Assembly: GCA_963170055.1 (NCBI GenBank)
Contig: CAUJGJ010000040.1
Location: 1,428,301-1,492,300 of the forward strand
Origin: Halisarca cf. caerulea
Taxonomy: Eukaryota > Porifera > Demospongiae > Chondrillida > Halisarcidae
DNA: 64,000 nt
Direction of reading: 5' to 3'
The number at the start of each line of letters is the position of its first letter. Position 1 is the stretch's first letter. Positions 38,790 through 51,400 of the stretch are shown here, piece by piece. A program made the translations under genes and the position numbers. The notes under the pieces were generated by a model that saw only the letters and a list, made by a program, of their open reading frames with translations, searched no databases and was not told where the DNA came from.

Positions 38790-39860
38790 TTAGCAACTCT
38801 TCCAGGATATGACATAATGTTCCAGCTCTTTACGAGTACAGGACTTTTTGTCTTGCCAAACTTCCAGTTCAGAGCACAACCTGGCCAATTTATCCTCCGG
38901 GAGCCTAGCCTCCATAGTGACACTATCCAACCTAATGCCAAGGAAAGACAGACTACTTGTAGGGCCTTCAATCTTGTCAGAGGCCAAAGGGATACCCAAG
39001 TCATCACAGACTTGCAACATAGTGGAAAGAAAACCTGCACACTGAGTAGAGTGAGCTGAACCCACAACTAAGAAATCATCCAAGTAGTGGATGACTCTAC
39101 TAACTCCATGCTCTCGAAGAATCCACTCCAAAGCATCTGCATAGCCGTTGAAGAGCATTGGAGCCGACCTGAGCCCAAAGGGTAACTGCTTATCAATGTA
39201 TGCCTGACCCTTCCAGAGCATACCCAAAAGATGGCGATCATCGGGATGTACTGGGATTATCCAAAAAGCACTGGCTACATCAATTTTTGCCAAGAGAGCC
39301 CCCTCACCAGCATCCAAGATTAGGCGAGCAGCATCATCTATCGAAGAATAAATCATACTGGCATCGGCTGAGGAGATCCCATCATTTACACTTTGACCTT
39401 CCGGGTAGGATAGGTCAACAATCAGACGCCATTTGCCAGGCTTATTGGCTTTTGGGATCACCCCAAAACGATTAAAAACAATGCCAGACAACGTATCCGG
39501 TGAGTAAGTACCAGCAAGGTTACCGGAGTCTCGTTCTGCATCCAAGTAACCTTGAACTACATCAGGATGCTCCAAAGCAGACTGCATATTGGAACTAGCC
39601 GAGGTGCAGGTAAACGCAGGATTGAACCCAATCCTAACCCCTTCCTGCAACCCTACCAACAGTTGATCAACCCATGTTTGGTTGGGATGATTCCTGAGGT
39701 GTTTTGACCAGGAACTAAGCCGGAGGGGAGTATGAATCACCCTGGCTAAAGGTGGGAGTACCGGGACCGAACTCACAGTGGAACTGAACTTCTGCAGACC
39801 ACAAAATCTGGTGGCTAACATGGGGGCCACCTTCCAGCAAGCAGGCTTCCATGCAACCAA
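38790..39860 (-). pseudogene. Reverse transcriptase fragment, DIRS/Ngaro-like retroelement
   Basis: An open minus-strand frame encodes an RT core: GVIPKANKPGKWRLIVDLS, LLAKIDVASAFWIIPVHP, LPFGLRSAPMLFNGY and YLDDFLVVG (active-site Asp pair at about 39062-39087), then LSFLGIRLD. This motif style is shared with tyrosine-recombinase retrotransposons. The frame begins after a splice-like CAG and ends at 38790, just into the connection region (KELEHYVISWKSC). No RNase H or recombinase follows, so the element is truncated. It lies between the convergent 3' ends of genes B and C. Confidence 0.8.
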
Positions 39861-40167
39861 ACCTGAGAACAACAATGTTTAAGGGTAGGTATGAATATAT
39901 TAATCAAACAATGCAGAACTTGAAGACAACATTATACATATTAGTGTGATAATACCTATTAAAATACAGCGTAATCATAAAGTATACAAGAGAAATAACA
40001 GTTACTAATAAACTAAACAGCATACAACGAAGTTAACATGTCTTTTATATACCCAAAGGATAATTCAGAAACAATATATATATAAATAATTAATACATAT
40101 ACATGCATACATATATATGCCTTTGTTGTTATAATAATTGATAGCAAGAACAGCTATACTGAACCAA

Positions 40168-40876
40168 TTAGGCAGTCTTCTTAGCCTTAGGAGCAGAGGG
40201 GCAAGAGCCAACCTTGTGGTGGGGTGCGAAGCAGGAAGAGCACACATGGCTGTACTTGCAATTTTTGAAATTGCAAGTGCCGTCATTCCATTTAAAGCAG
40301 GCATTGGTGTCAATGCGAGCTCTCTTGCTACTGCGACCTCCACCCTGATGCGGGTAGGAGCTGGGCCCCGCAGAACCTCTAACAGTGGCCAGGGCCCACA
40401 ACTCCTGATCCAGCTTTTTCCATTGGAAATGGGGGTTGGCCACTGCTTTGGCTCGTGCAGCATGTTCATATGAGGCCCAAGCCGAACCTGGGTGATCCTG
40501 AGCCAACCGAGCCACCGTGCCCACAAAGGTCAGGAGATCACACGCCAAGGTGGGACTGGAGGATCTGGAAGCCAATGCCTGGCTATAAGTACAGAAAGCC
40601 AGCACCCAGTCCAAAAATTGATCAATGGGCTGTAATTTTTTCTTTTTCCCTTCTGGGAAAAGAAAGGACTCTTGAATCCTCTCCGGAAGGAATGCAGTCA
40701 GTTCCACATACTGACCCTTCTGCACACGTTGGAGAAGGTCCACTGGGATGGACGGCAACCCTCCACCAAGGACCAAGCCCATTTTTGGCCCCTCAATCTC
40801 TCCTTGCTTGCCGACAACTGGCGATTGCAAAGATGGCTCCAAGCCAGACAGAGTGGCAGCATTGGCTGGCACTATA
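40168..40876 (-). pseudogene. Gag-like fragment of the DIRS/Ngaro-like element
   Basis: The minus-strand frame upstream of the RT encodes a helical region (LLQRVQKGQYVELTAFLPER, PIDQFLDWVLAFCTYSQALA) and a Cys-rich end, CFKWNDGTCNFKNCKYSHVC then CSSCFAPHHKVGSCP, the gag-type zinc-binding tail common in DIRS elements. The stop is at 40168. The open frame continues to 41658, but that part looks like chance coding. A splice-like TAG near 40876 may mark the true start of the exon. No recombinase is seen. Confidence 0.65.
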
Positions 40877-42472
40877 CGAAAGAAAAATAACCAACACTGA
40901 CCTCCTACCTTGAACACACCCAAAAGTAATTTGTGAGTCCAGAAGCCAAACAAATATCCCAAACCACCCATGCGCACCAGTGAACATTGAAGTGGCAACA
41001 CTGTAGCTAACAAGGGCATGCATGTAATTATGCCCAAATTCCAAAACACACCCATGCCCCGAGGGTAACCAAACCAAGAACAATTGCAAGGCATATAAAC
41101 CATGCATGCATATAAACATAACCATTGGCATACTAACCACATGTGACAAGGATGTAAACATCCAAGTATGTCTCGACTAACTTCATGTACGTATAGTAGA
41201 GAGGAATGCCTATCACCAAACCCTATTAATGGCCTACCCAAATTACACACAGCAGTACCAACTGGAGGCCTAAACCAAACCCTGCAGTAGTACCAAAGAC
41301 GTATGATAAATGCACACAACCACACGTGTCCGGAAATACCAATTTTTTTTTTTTTTTTTAAGATTGTTTTAACAACACCGCGAGCTAAATTAAAATATGT
41401 GGACTGAGTATACCAAACCAGACCGCCGCACCAAATGCAGAGCAACCAACCACGTATAACAGAACCAACAGTGGACTGCACCAAAACACACCGCCATGCC
41501 AACTCTGGGCTGCTGTGAACCCACGGCAGTACCACATACCTAGGGACTGCAACAAAACTGCCCATGTGCAGCAATATATACCAGCACTGGACTGCAACAA
41601 CCCACCCGACAGTACCAAATAGGGATTGCCCCACACCATACAGCCAATGGGTGTACACTTAAAGGTTCGATTGTTGCTCATGACTTGTACAATACAGAAT
41701 GAGTAACCACTGTATCAGCAGTTGTGCATCATTCTGTAATTTTAACAGTGAAAGTTAGTAAGTCGTGCAAAACTTACAAAACCGTCACAAAGTCATTCTT
41801 TGGAGCCTATTCACTAGAAAATCGATGATCATCCTCTCACTTACCCTTAACAATCTAACTTCAGTATTCTCACTGCGTAGCAGTGTGTAAAATGGAGCAA
41901 TATCCGCAGTATATCAACATATACACAGTGTGACTATTGGCGGAACCCGTTGACTATTGACTAGTTACTCTTCATCTCCAAAAGAGCAAATTGAAAGGAA
42001 TTGCCTTTTATTAAGAATATTCTTTCTGTAGTGTGTGAAATCTCAAGAAATAGCATTGGAATCAGGTAACATGTTGGAGGCAAATGGAATGACTGAAGAT
42101 GACGCTATCTGTTGAGATGTCCTTGTGTGTACCTCTGGTATATTCACTTATCTTAATTGTTTAAGTGGTTTGTTCACTTAGCTTAACCACTTTTGAAAGA
42201 GTTTTAACTAAATTGGTTTTTACAGATTACCAGTGTAAAAGATGCTATTGTTTACCATGCAGTACCCCAAAAACTCAATAATATGATGCACTAAATTTAA
42301 TATAGTATTAATAATTGTACAATGTTTATAATTCTCTTCTATATATTATATATTTTAATCACATCACGTTACACAATATTTAAATGTTCACAGGTGATAA
42401 AACAAACATGCAGAATATTCTACTCTTGTTTCTAGAACTGTTAATACTTTGAGTTAAAACACATCATCATGT

Positions 42473-45400
42473 TCACGAACATGTTGGAGGTGGAACCCTT
42501 TGAACATTTCTGAAGCAAACTGCTGTATTGCGCCCTGTCATGGTATAACCAGAATCACACTGGTACACCACCTGCATCGCACAGAATGCTGAAGTAGCGA
42601 TAACTCTTGTTATGGAAGCATTTGGCACATTCGGGATGCTGGAGCATTTCCCACCTGTGTAACAAAAACAAGTGTGAACAGATAACATGTGATAAAATTC
42701 AGGATAGACAGTACTGTGACACTATTACTAGCATACCACTTATAGGAATATTGTGTATAAAAGAAAACAATATTAGTTTCTAATACCCATTAAAAGATTA
42801 AAAGTATAATGTAAACTCGTTAGATAAAGAAGATGTAATGTAGTACTTGACAATAAACATTTTGGATATAGTAATATTTGTTCTTATCTCAGTGGCATGC
42901 CATTATGAATGGTCCACTGCACTGCTGTATTCAGTTTCACAGGAAGACTTGTGCATATGAAGTGGGAAGGTTATGTCGAACATGTAGACAGAACTAATAT
43001 GACATGTATGCAGTACAGCTATACAGTACAGGTATACAGGGAACCTTTCTCCATGCATATCATATCTATACATATAAAGTGGAAAGCTATATTTTGTGTG
43101 AACATCATTCACCTTCTCTGAATTAACACGACGGATATACAGAGTACCATTTTCCCTGTGTACGTCACATATGTCAAACATCATTCACATATGTGAGGGC
43201 ATCAAGTAAAAAGGAAATCTTGTGCACAATAGCATATTTTGACATTTCAATGTATTTCAGTAAAGTGATCCTTCAACTACCTAATACCAAGTTTTGAGTT
43301 TTATTCCAGCTGCTAAAATGGAAATAATACCCTTTAACTCCGGGTATCAATCGCATCAAGTAAAAAAGCACATGTCACCGATGCATGTTCTTTGAATAAT
43401 TTTTGAAATCTTAAAGCACTTACATGTATTAAATATCAAAAACATCTATATAGGCTATTCTAATTGTTCATGGAAGTCTAAACAGTAGAGTTTGGCTGAC
43501 GTTCAACTGGTACAAAATTGGTGTACATTTGTTTCAGATGGGCGGATTTTGTGGCAGATATACTCTTTACTTTTTCACGGCGTTTGTATGTATCACCACT
43601 ACAAGGCATTGCCATTTCATTTGTGACATGACCCTTGGACACTTTTAATGGTGTTTCTTCAAAAGGCCCCTCGTAACAGCGTTCACGTATTTTCATTATG
43701 GCGTTATTCGATATTGGATGGCGAACAATTAGGAAGTCGTGAAGGGAACGTATTCCTGGTAGTTTCGAATACTTTTCCTCTGTTTTTTCCCTCCATGTCT
43801 TCACAATGTCTCCATCATCAATCACCACTCAAGAATAGTTTGAAGCAACTGATTCAAGTTCAGTAATGTTAAAAACATCACTGCACGAGTAGGTTTTTGC
43901 AACTTTGGAAAAAACACGATCTGGGGCAAACTTAGTGTGGCCTGCAATAAGGAAAGATATTCGAAAGTAGTCGAGAATCTGATGTTGCACTAGTTCCATA
44001 GCTGCTGACATCAGATGGCAATTTTTATTAGTGCTTCCAGCGTTGTCTAGGAACAAGTGTACCCGTCGAACCCATGATGGAAAATGATCCGATTCTTCAA
44101 TGTAGTGGCAGAGGTAACTCAAAGTGTGCTCTGTGTTCTTGGGACCAATTGTTTCATCAAAAAGGTACATATGAGCTGACTCATCCCTATGATCCACCAG
44201 GCCAAAAAGATCAATAGACAACTTCTGAAGGTAGTATGTACTACCTGGCTGTGGAGAATGTCCCCAGTGCGGTATCAATTTTGACATTTGATAGTCTGCA
44301 CTCAAAGCAAGAGTGAAAGTATGTTTCAAAGCACTTAGTGATTCTGAGTCAGGCTGTGCATCAGTTAGCTCTTGAATCTTTGCCCATTGTTGCTTACATC
44401 GAGCAGTCATTTCGTTGTAGAAATCACGTGATTTAGCAGCTTGCTCTTTGTGCATGGCTAAAGTATCCTCTGTCGTCCTGATATCGCTTTCCAGCTTCCT
44501 CTGTTCTTCTTCCTCAACAGATCCAGTGTGTCGCTTGCGCTTGAGTGATGTCTGAATCCCACTGATGGTTTCCTTCAATCGGGCACAAGTATCGCAATAA
44601 TCAGCTTTATGTGGGTAAATACTTAACTTGGGTCTCTCTGCTTTCAGCCATGCAGAGACACTACCATTTGAACAAGTTCCTCTACCCCTCTCCCCTTGTA
44701 CCCGATTAAATACTCCAACAACAGATTCCTCAATTCGCTGGTTGTAATGGTGTACCCCTTTCTTAGGCATTTGGATGGTCTTGAAGATTGGGAGGAAGTA
44801 GTGGGTGGAACTAGTGCTGTCTTCACGACGTCCATTAGGCTGGCTATTGATGTCAACAAAGTCTAGAAAGTCTGCCTTGACAGACGTTTTGGCCTGATTC
44901 GACGTTCTTCCAGCAAGACCATGGCGCTCGTGAGGGTAGCGAACAGCAACAAGCGTTTCCTGATCAAGTGAATTCCACCATTGCACAAATGCAATATCAC
45001 AGCCAGGGGGCATGACAACATATGGCCCTAACTTTCCCTCCTCAACAGCTGATTTTGACATCTCTCGTATAGGTTCATTGAACTGTGCCCTTTTCTGTGT
45101 GCGCAAACGTGAAAGACGCTTGGAAGAAATGCCCAGAGTTGTACGAATGCACTTGGTACAAAAGAGGAAGTTGCCCATGGGATCAAAGATGTTGTTGCGT
45201 AGCCACTCATTTTGCTTGACAATGTCACGATAATGCTGAAAGTTAGGCTTACTTGGATGAGGGCTAATGATCTTTCTCCTCTTTAGCTCACTGCCCTGCC
45301 TCAGAAGACCTTTGAAGGTTTCTTCATATTTCTGGAGCACAGGAGCACAGCTGTTGCACGCATCAGGACTAGGTGGTGTTTTCCCATCAGACGCTGATGA

Positions 45401-48400
45401 AAGGGAGCCATCCAATGACGATTGTGAAACCACTGAAGAGTAGGGTTTTCTAGCGCTTCCTTCCAGGAAAATCCTGCGCTTTCGTACCCTTCTTGTCTCC
45501 TCGTCGCTCGCATTATCGTAAGAATAGTCCGAGTAACTGCCATCTGAATCGGAGTAACTAGTTTCCGAAGCGGATGATTCTTCAACTGGGATCATAACTG
45601 CCTGAAAACTGTCTGATGTAGGTGATCCTGGGTCCCTTATAGGGGTACTTGATAGCGGTAACGAAGAAGCCATGCTCGAAACGTACGAACGAGACGAAAG
45701 TTTTGCGAAGCCTAACAAATAATCAAACTACGGCAAACTCGCGCCAAAACTAGCAGTGTCTTAGTTCATACATGGTACTACCCACTGCTAAATTACAGGG
45801 TTTCACTCGTTACCATCAGCATCCGTATAACCTAAAACTCCACAGCTAAAATCGGCCATTTTGTAGCGCGATTTACAAAAAATCATGTATGTGCATAAGA
45901 TTTCCTTTTTACTTGATGCGCCCACATATACAAAATTAACACAATAGGCATACAGTACTTTACTACAGGTCAGATTTCCATATATGCTCATTGAACATGC
46001 TTCCAGTGTAGAATGTACAATTGTGTTCTTTGTGAAAACAGATCTATTGGTAAATTTGGTCTTGTGTAGCAACACACATTTAGCTTACACCGTACTCACA
46101 TTTCCCTTTAGGGACACAGGAAGTGGCAAAAGGTGGTGTCATCCGTGGTCCACAAGTATACACAGTTGGTCCAAATGGCTCATATCCTGGATTGCATGTA
46201 ACTCGATATGTATAATTGCATTTGCATCCCTTTGACATCTGTATTCTTTCTACTCTGCCATTAGCAATAGTTCTTTCATGACATGGACAAGGTACACCTA
46301 CAAATGAGACGCAACAAAAATTATGTGTAAATATTGAACAAATGCTCTAAAGTGCTTCATACACAAGCCAAGTGTCATGGTTTATATAGCATTGAAGCAA
46401 AACACTTCTAGTCACAAGTTCATTACGTATGTATAGCTGAATACTAGTTGAACAGTGTCAAAGTGTGAATGACTCCTACAAGCTCTTAAGTTGCTCCAAG
46501 GATACTACTATATTTGTAAAAAAAAGTCAAAATAATACCTGTATTTTACACTTAGAACATACATCAGTTACCCCGGGGAGCCCCTCACAATATGGCTTTT
46601 TAATGAACATCAACGCAGGTAGGTTATGTCCAAAAACGGGGAGGATTGTTTATGGTAAAGCAGAATTGTTTACATAACAATTACTTTCTTTATATTAGAA
46701 GGAATTTCACGCAAGGGTCACATGATTTCAACGCTAAACTGCCTTGAACAAAGTAAAACACTTCGAAATCAGAGGTCCAAAGGTGTTCTTTCATTGCTGA
46801 TTTCGTTCTAAGCTTCTCCAGAGACGATTTCGTTCGTATTAAAATAAGTTAAGCAGCTATACTGCCAGTACGCACGGCCGTCTTACTTGGTATGATGTAA
46901 TCAAACCACATGACTGCATGTGATGTCAACCTACCGAGCAGTCAAGTTAGATAGGAAAACTTTAACGAAAATTCCGGTGGTAGAGATCTCTGAATTTGGC
47001 TTTGAAACTTTAGTATGTTGTTCCTAAAGGACCAAACCTCTAAAATCGAATCTTGCGACTTTGTACGTCGTCCCATTCCTTTTATGTCCAGCGTCTTGTA
47101 TCTGAGGACCTTCTTTTTCAGCAGAAAACCCTGGACATAACAGCTGTGGAAAGGAGCTACAAGATGCAAGATTCGATTTAGTAAGATTTCAATCTGTGCT
47201 TTTGTTTGAACCTAGTTTTGTGAGTAAAAGCCCGGATTTTTACCACCGGAATTTGGTATTTTCACTTTTTTTCGATATGGTAAAAGAAAACACGGCATAC
47301 GTAACTTATGACCGTTGTATTATCCTTTTAGCAATTCAGATACTGAGCATATATGTTGTAGATGCAGTAAAATGTGTTTCTAGAACATCTACTCGTATTC
47401 AAACAGAAAACAAGCTGAATATTTGAAGGACCACGAAGACGACGCCATTTTGTTTTATGTCCATAAATCTGACATAACATACGGTAGGCACGGAAAATAT
47501 GTTACCATTTCGAAGCGAACTTCGCAAAAAAACTTCGAGCGAACTTCCTCCGAACTTCGAACGAATTTCCATCGAATTTCGTGCAAACATCTACCGAAGT
47601 ACGTGTAACTTCGCTTCGAACTTCGTGCAAACCTTTACCGAAATATGTGAAATTTCGTTCTAACTTCGAACGAACTTCGCTCTTACTTCAAGCGAACTTC
47701 GCCCTAACTTCGAACGAACTTCGTTCGAACTTCAAGCGAACTTCGCGAACTGTATTCTTCGCATGGTAACATATTTTCCGTGCCTACCGTACCTGCGAAA
47801 GTAAACCATGTTATCTTTCATTATTTTGTACTGCAATTGTAAATAATCTTTGTTAATTACGCATGCAGTACATGTCCAATTAGGGCCAAAATGGCGCGAT
47901 ATACGTATCAAGCTTTTCATCTTTTTCTTTCTACAGATGGTGAACGGTTCATCCTTTTAAGTTATTTGAACATGAACAATATTATGTTTTTGTTAATATT
48001 TGTAAGCGCTTTAAGGTTCTTTATAATTTGGAGCAATTTACAATACCTGAAGGAAAACGTATTGGATGAGAACAAAAAGGCCGGTGGGCACTGGGAAAAG
48101 CTCAACGGGGAACAGCAAACCTATTAGTACCATAGTAAACTGGATTATCTAGTGATTGTATGTTGCGGAAATGAAAAGTCTCTTCCATTCATGAGCAATT
48201 AATAAAAGACCATGAGAGCAAAACTACTGCAAGTCTGAATTTTGTCCAACCTTCGAGTTTCAACTTCTGCAACATGGAATCGCTAGATTTTATCGAAAAC
48301 TCACTTGAAGTGAGATTTTGTCCTTTGAAAAGCTCTTTCCCACCGCCCACCGATGTTTTTGTGACATGTCCAACAAGAAGGCGATCAAGAAGCTCAATCA

Positions 48401-51400
48401 CGAGAATATCATGTGACAATTATGCCCCTGTGATGTTTTGTGATGCAATCTTGACAGCTAGGTTGACAAGTTAGGACTGAATCATGAGCGAACCGCGTAA
48501 CAAATAACAAATTCACGCGGTGAACATTAACTTTTATCACTATGCACTCCAGTGAGCCTTATCATAACAATCTGGACATGTTCCACATGCATACTCATTG
48601 TGGCTGCCACCCACGCACTAAATCACTTGTGAAGCATAGAAGTGTAACTGCTGCAGTTAAACAAACATGTAACACAATGTTCCAGAAACTGCGGTGAATA
48701 GCTTGAGAGCAATGAGTACTATTTATAAAGTGCCTCTCTTTAGTAAATAATTTCCTTTAGGTCACCATTATATATACATGGAAATGTTTTGTTATTATTA
48801 TATGACCATGTCTTACATTGAAAACACTATTGACAATTCCTGCTGCAGTCCCCATAAATGAGAATTTCAGTATTTTGTTAGCTCAACTGTACATTATATG
48901 ACCATGTCTTACATTGAAAACACTATTGACAATTCCTGCTGCAGTCCCCATAAATGAGAATTTCAGTATTTTGTTAGCTCAACTGTACAGTACTAGTTCT
49001 GAGAACTTACATTTTGTATATATAAATTTTTATAATTTTATAAGCATTTATAACATGGTACATAGACACTTACATTTTGGAGTAGGTTCACTCCATGTTC
49101 CATCAGATCTGCATGTGGCATTACATGGTCCATCAAGGGCCCATCCAGCTTGTGGTACCCACTTGACAGTAGTTGACGTCCATTTTGTTGATCCACATGA
49201 TATCTGATTATCTGGAAGGTACAGAAGTATTAATATTACACTCCTGCTACATTGTTCAGTAAAGTGCATCTAACAAAAGTGTGTCATTCTTCATGGACTG
49301 ATATTCATAGCATTTGCAATATTATATTTATAACGAAGTGGTGAAGGATTAACCCTTTTTCGTTCACGTTAAATTTTTTCGCATACCCGTTATCGTTCAC
49401 GAGCCACTATAGTGGCTTTGGAGGGATTTGGTCTTATATCTATTCTTTCTGGCAAGTATGAGAACTACAAGACACTAAAATATCCTTCGTTTGGAAGGAG
49501 GAGTCGCCTCATGACCTGCATTTGAAGTATAAATGCACGAAGGACTTCGGATTATGATGAATTCATTGAGCACTTTCGCCAACCGTAAAATATCGTAAGT
49601 TAATGATGTTGGCTAGAAATAGATCAACAAAGGACTTATAGGAGGTTACTCTTACTTTATTCTTTTAGAGAAACCTTCTACGAAGCCTTTTATTGATCCT
49701 ATGAAGTAACCGTAGCACAGCAATTGCAAGTTATCTTTGATTTCACCGTTATTCTCCTACGCCTGGTGCAGGTTTGGGTTTCTTGAACTTGATTTTAATG
49801 ACAATAAGGATCCCAATCCACAAAAAGCTTAGATTAGGTCTTCAGACGGCTTCAGACAGCCCTGCGAAAGGGGCCAAGTCGTTCGCTTAGCTGACGAGCT
49901 CCTGCATTCTACATTGTTCAGTACTGATGAAAACTCAATGCGAAGAAATCTTTAGCTATCTAACTAATGAAAGAAAACTCTATCCTAGCCTACGATCATG
50001 GAAACGTTGTAAATTTCTGTTTCATACTCAAACACTTTACTAATGGTAGCCATTTTGCTACTACGTTTACTTGCGTTTCTCCGTAAATTGCGATGACAAT
50101 TCCGTATTCCAATACATACTTGTCTTCTTTTCAGCTCTTGTACAGATTTATAAAGGACACCATGGCTATGAAACTTATACTGAACACTTAGTATATCCCT
50201 AAGTATCTGACGGCACCATTAGAAAAAAAATCGTAAAAAGATACGCGAATGCGAACGACTGTAGGGTGAGCCACTATAAGATACTTAGGGATATACTAAG
50301 TGTTCAGTGAGAATTCACTGTACTTCCTAAGTGGATCATAACATACTGAGGAACACACATGACCACTGACTTCTATTGTTGTAAAATTACAATCTGAAAC
50401 ATTGTTCACAGCACAAAGCACCACAGTGTCAATAGTTACTACCGTACTTACAACAGGGACTTCACTCAATTGTACTATGGATACTATGCACCTATGGCAT
50501 ACCCTGGAAGACTTGTGCTGAAAGAATGAAACAAATACAGTAGTCTTCCCATAATAAGAAATTGTGGAGGTTCATTTTTGTAAGTTGGAAATATGTGTAG
50601 GGGACACATTTTCATAAGTATGGAGAAATGAGTCCACTATACGTCCTATTTCCAACCGAACATTAAAAATATGTTCACCACAGATTACATTCCCACTGAA
50701 TATATCATATATATTTGCTATGTACTTTCTACTTGACTATGTATATTATATATGCATTATACCCACCACATACTTTTGGGGCATGATACGGATGGAGCAC
50801 GGCAGTATCCAGGAGGTGTGGGCTTGGTGACGGAATAGTTGTCCTGGTCCTTTGCACTTGTCCACTGTGGAAACACACCACCCGTGTCTGGATCTCTTCC
50901 CCAGCCACAGACATCTCTCTGAGTACCCAGAAAGGTGTCGCCCGTACTGCACGTGAAGGTTGCCAATGATCCACATGGTTTATTTGCAGAAGAGTCGGAG
51001 TATGACACACGGATTGGTGACCCAGGTGGAACTATGACCGGTGGACACGGCAATGGGATTGCTGTGAAGATGAGAGAAATACACTGGGAACTTTGTCATT
51101 GTGGTCCTGAGGCTAATAGTGAAACATCAAACATCATTAATTTTCAGAATACATGAAAATTATGTAAAATATGCAGATTTTCGGAGCATGTTTACTAAAT
51201 GCAATTTCAAGGATAGTTACTGTACAAATTCTGCTAATACATATGGTCACTCCAAAATTGAACCTCGGATGGAACTACACTCACATTTAAATAAACAAGT
51301 GGACGATTAGATCAAGAAGGAACATTGTGTGAACAGACACTCACTTCCACAAGTTGGCTGAGCACTCCATGTTTGGGTGGCAAAATTGTACGCCATTTCT

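Noticed and set aside
38643..39059. 138-aa plus-strand frame
   Set aside because: Overlaps the reverse transcriptase in antisense and shows no motif.
40876..41658. Upstream extension of the gag-like frame
   Set aside because: Trp/Tyr/Cys-rich composition without motifs, containing a poly-T/poly-A tract; likely chance openness upstream of a splice-like site.
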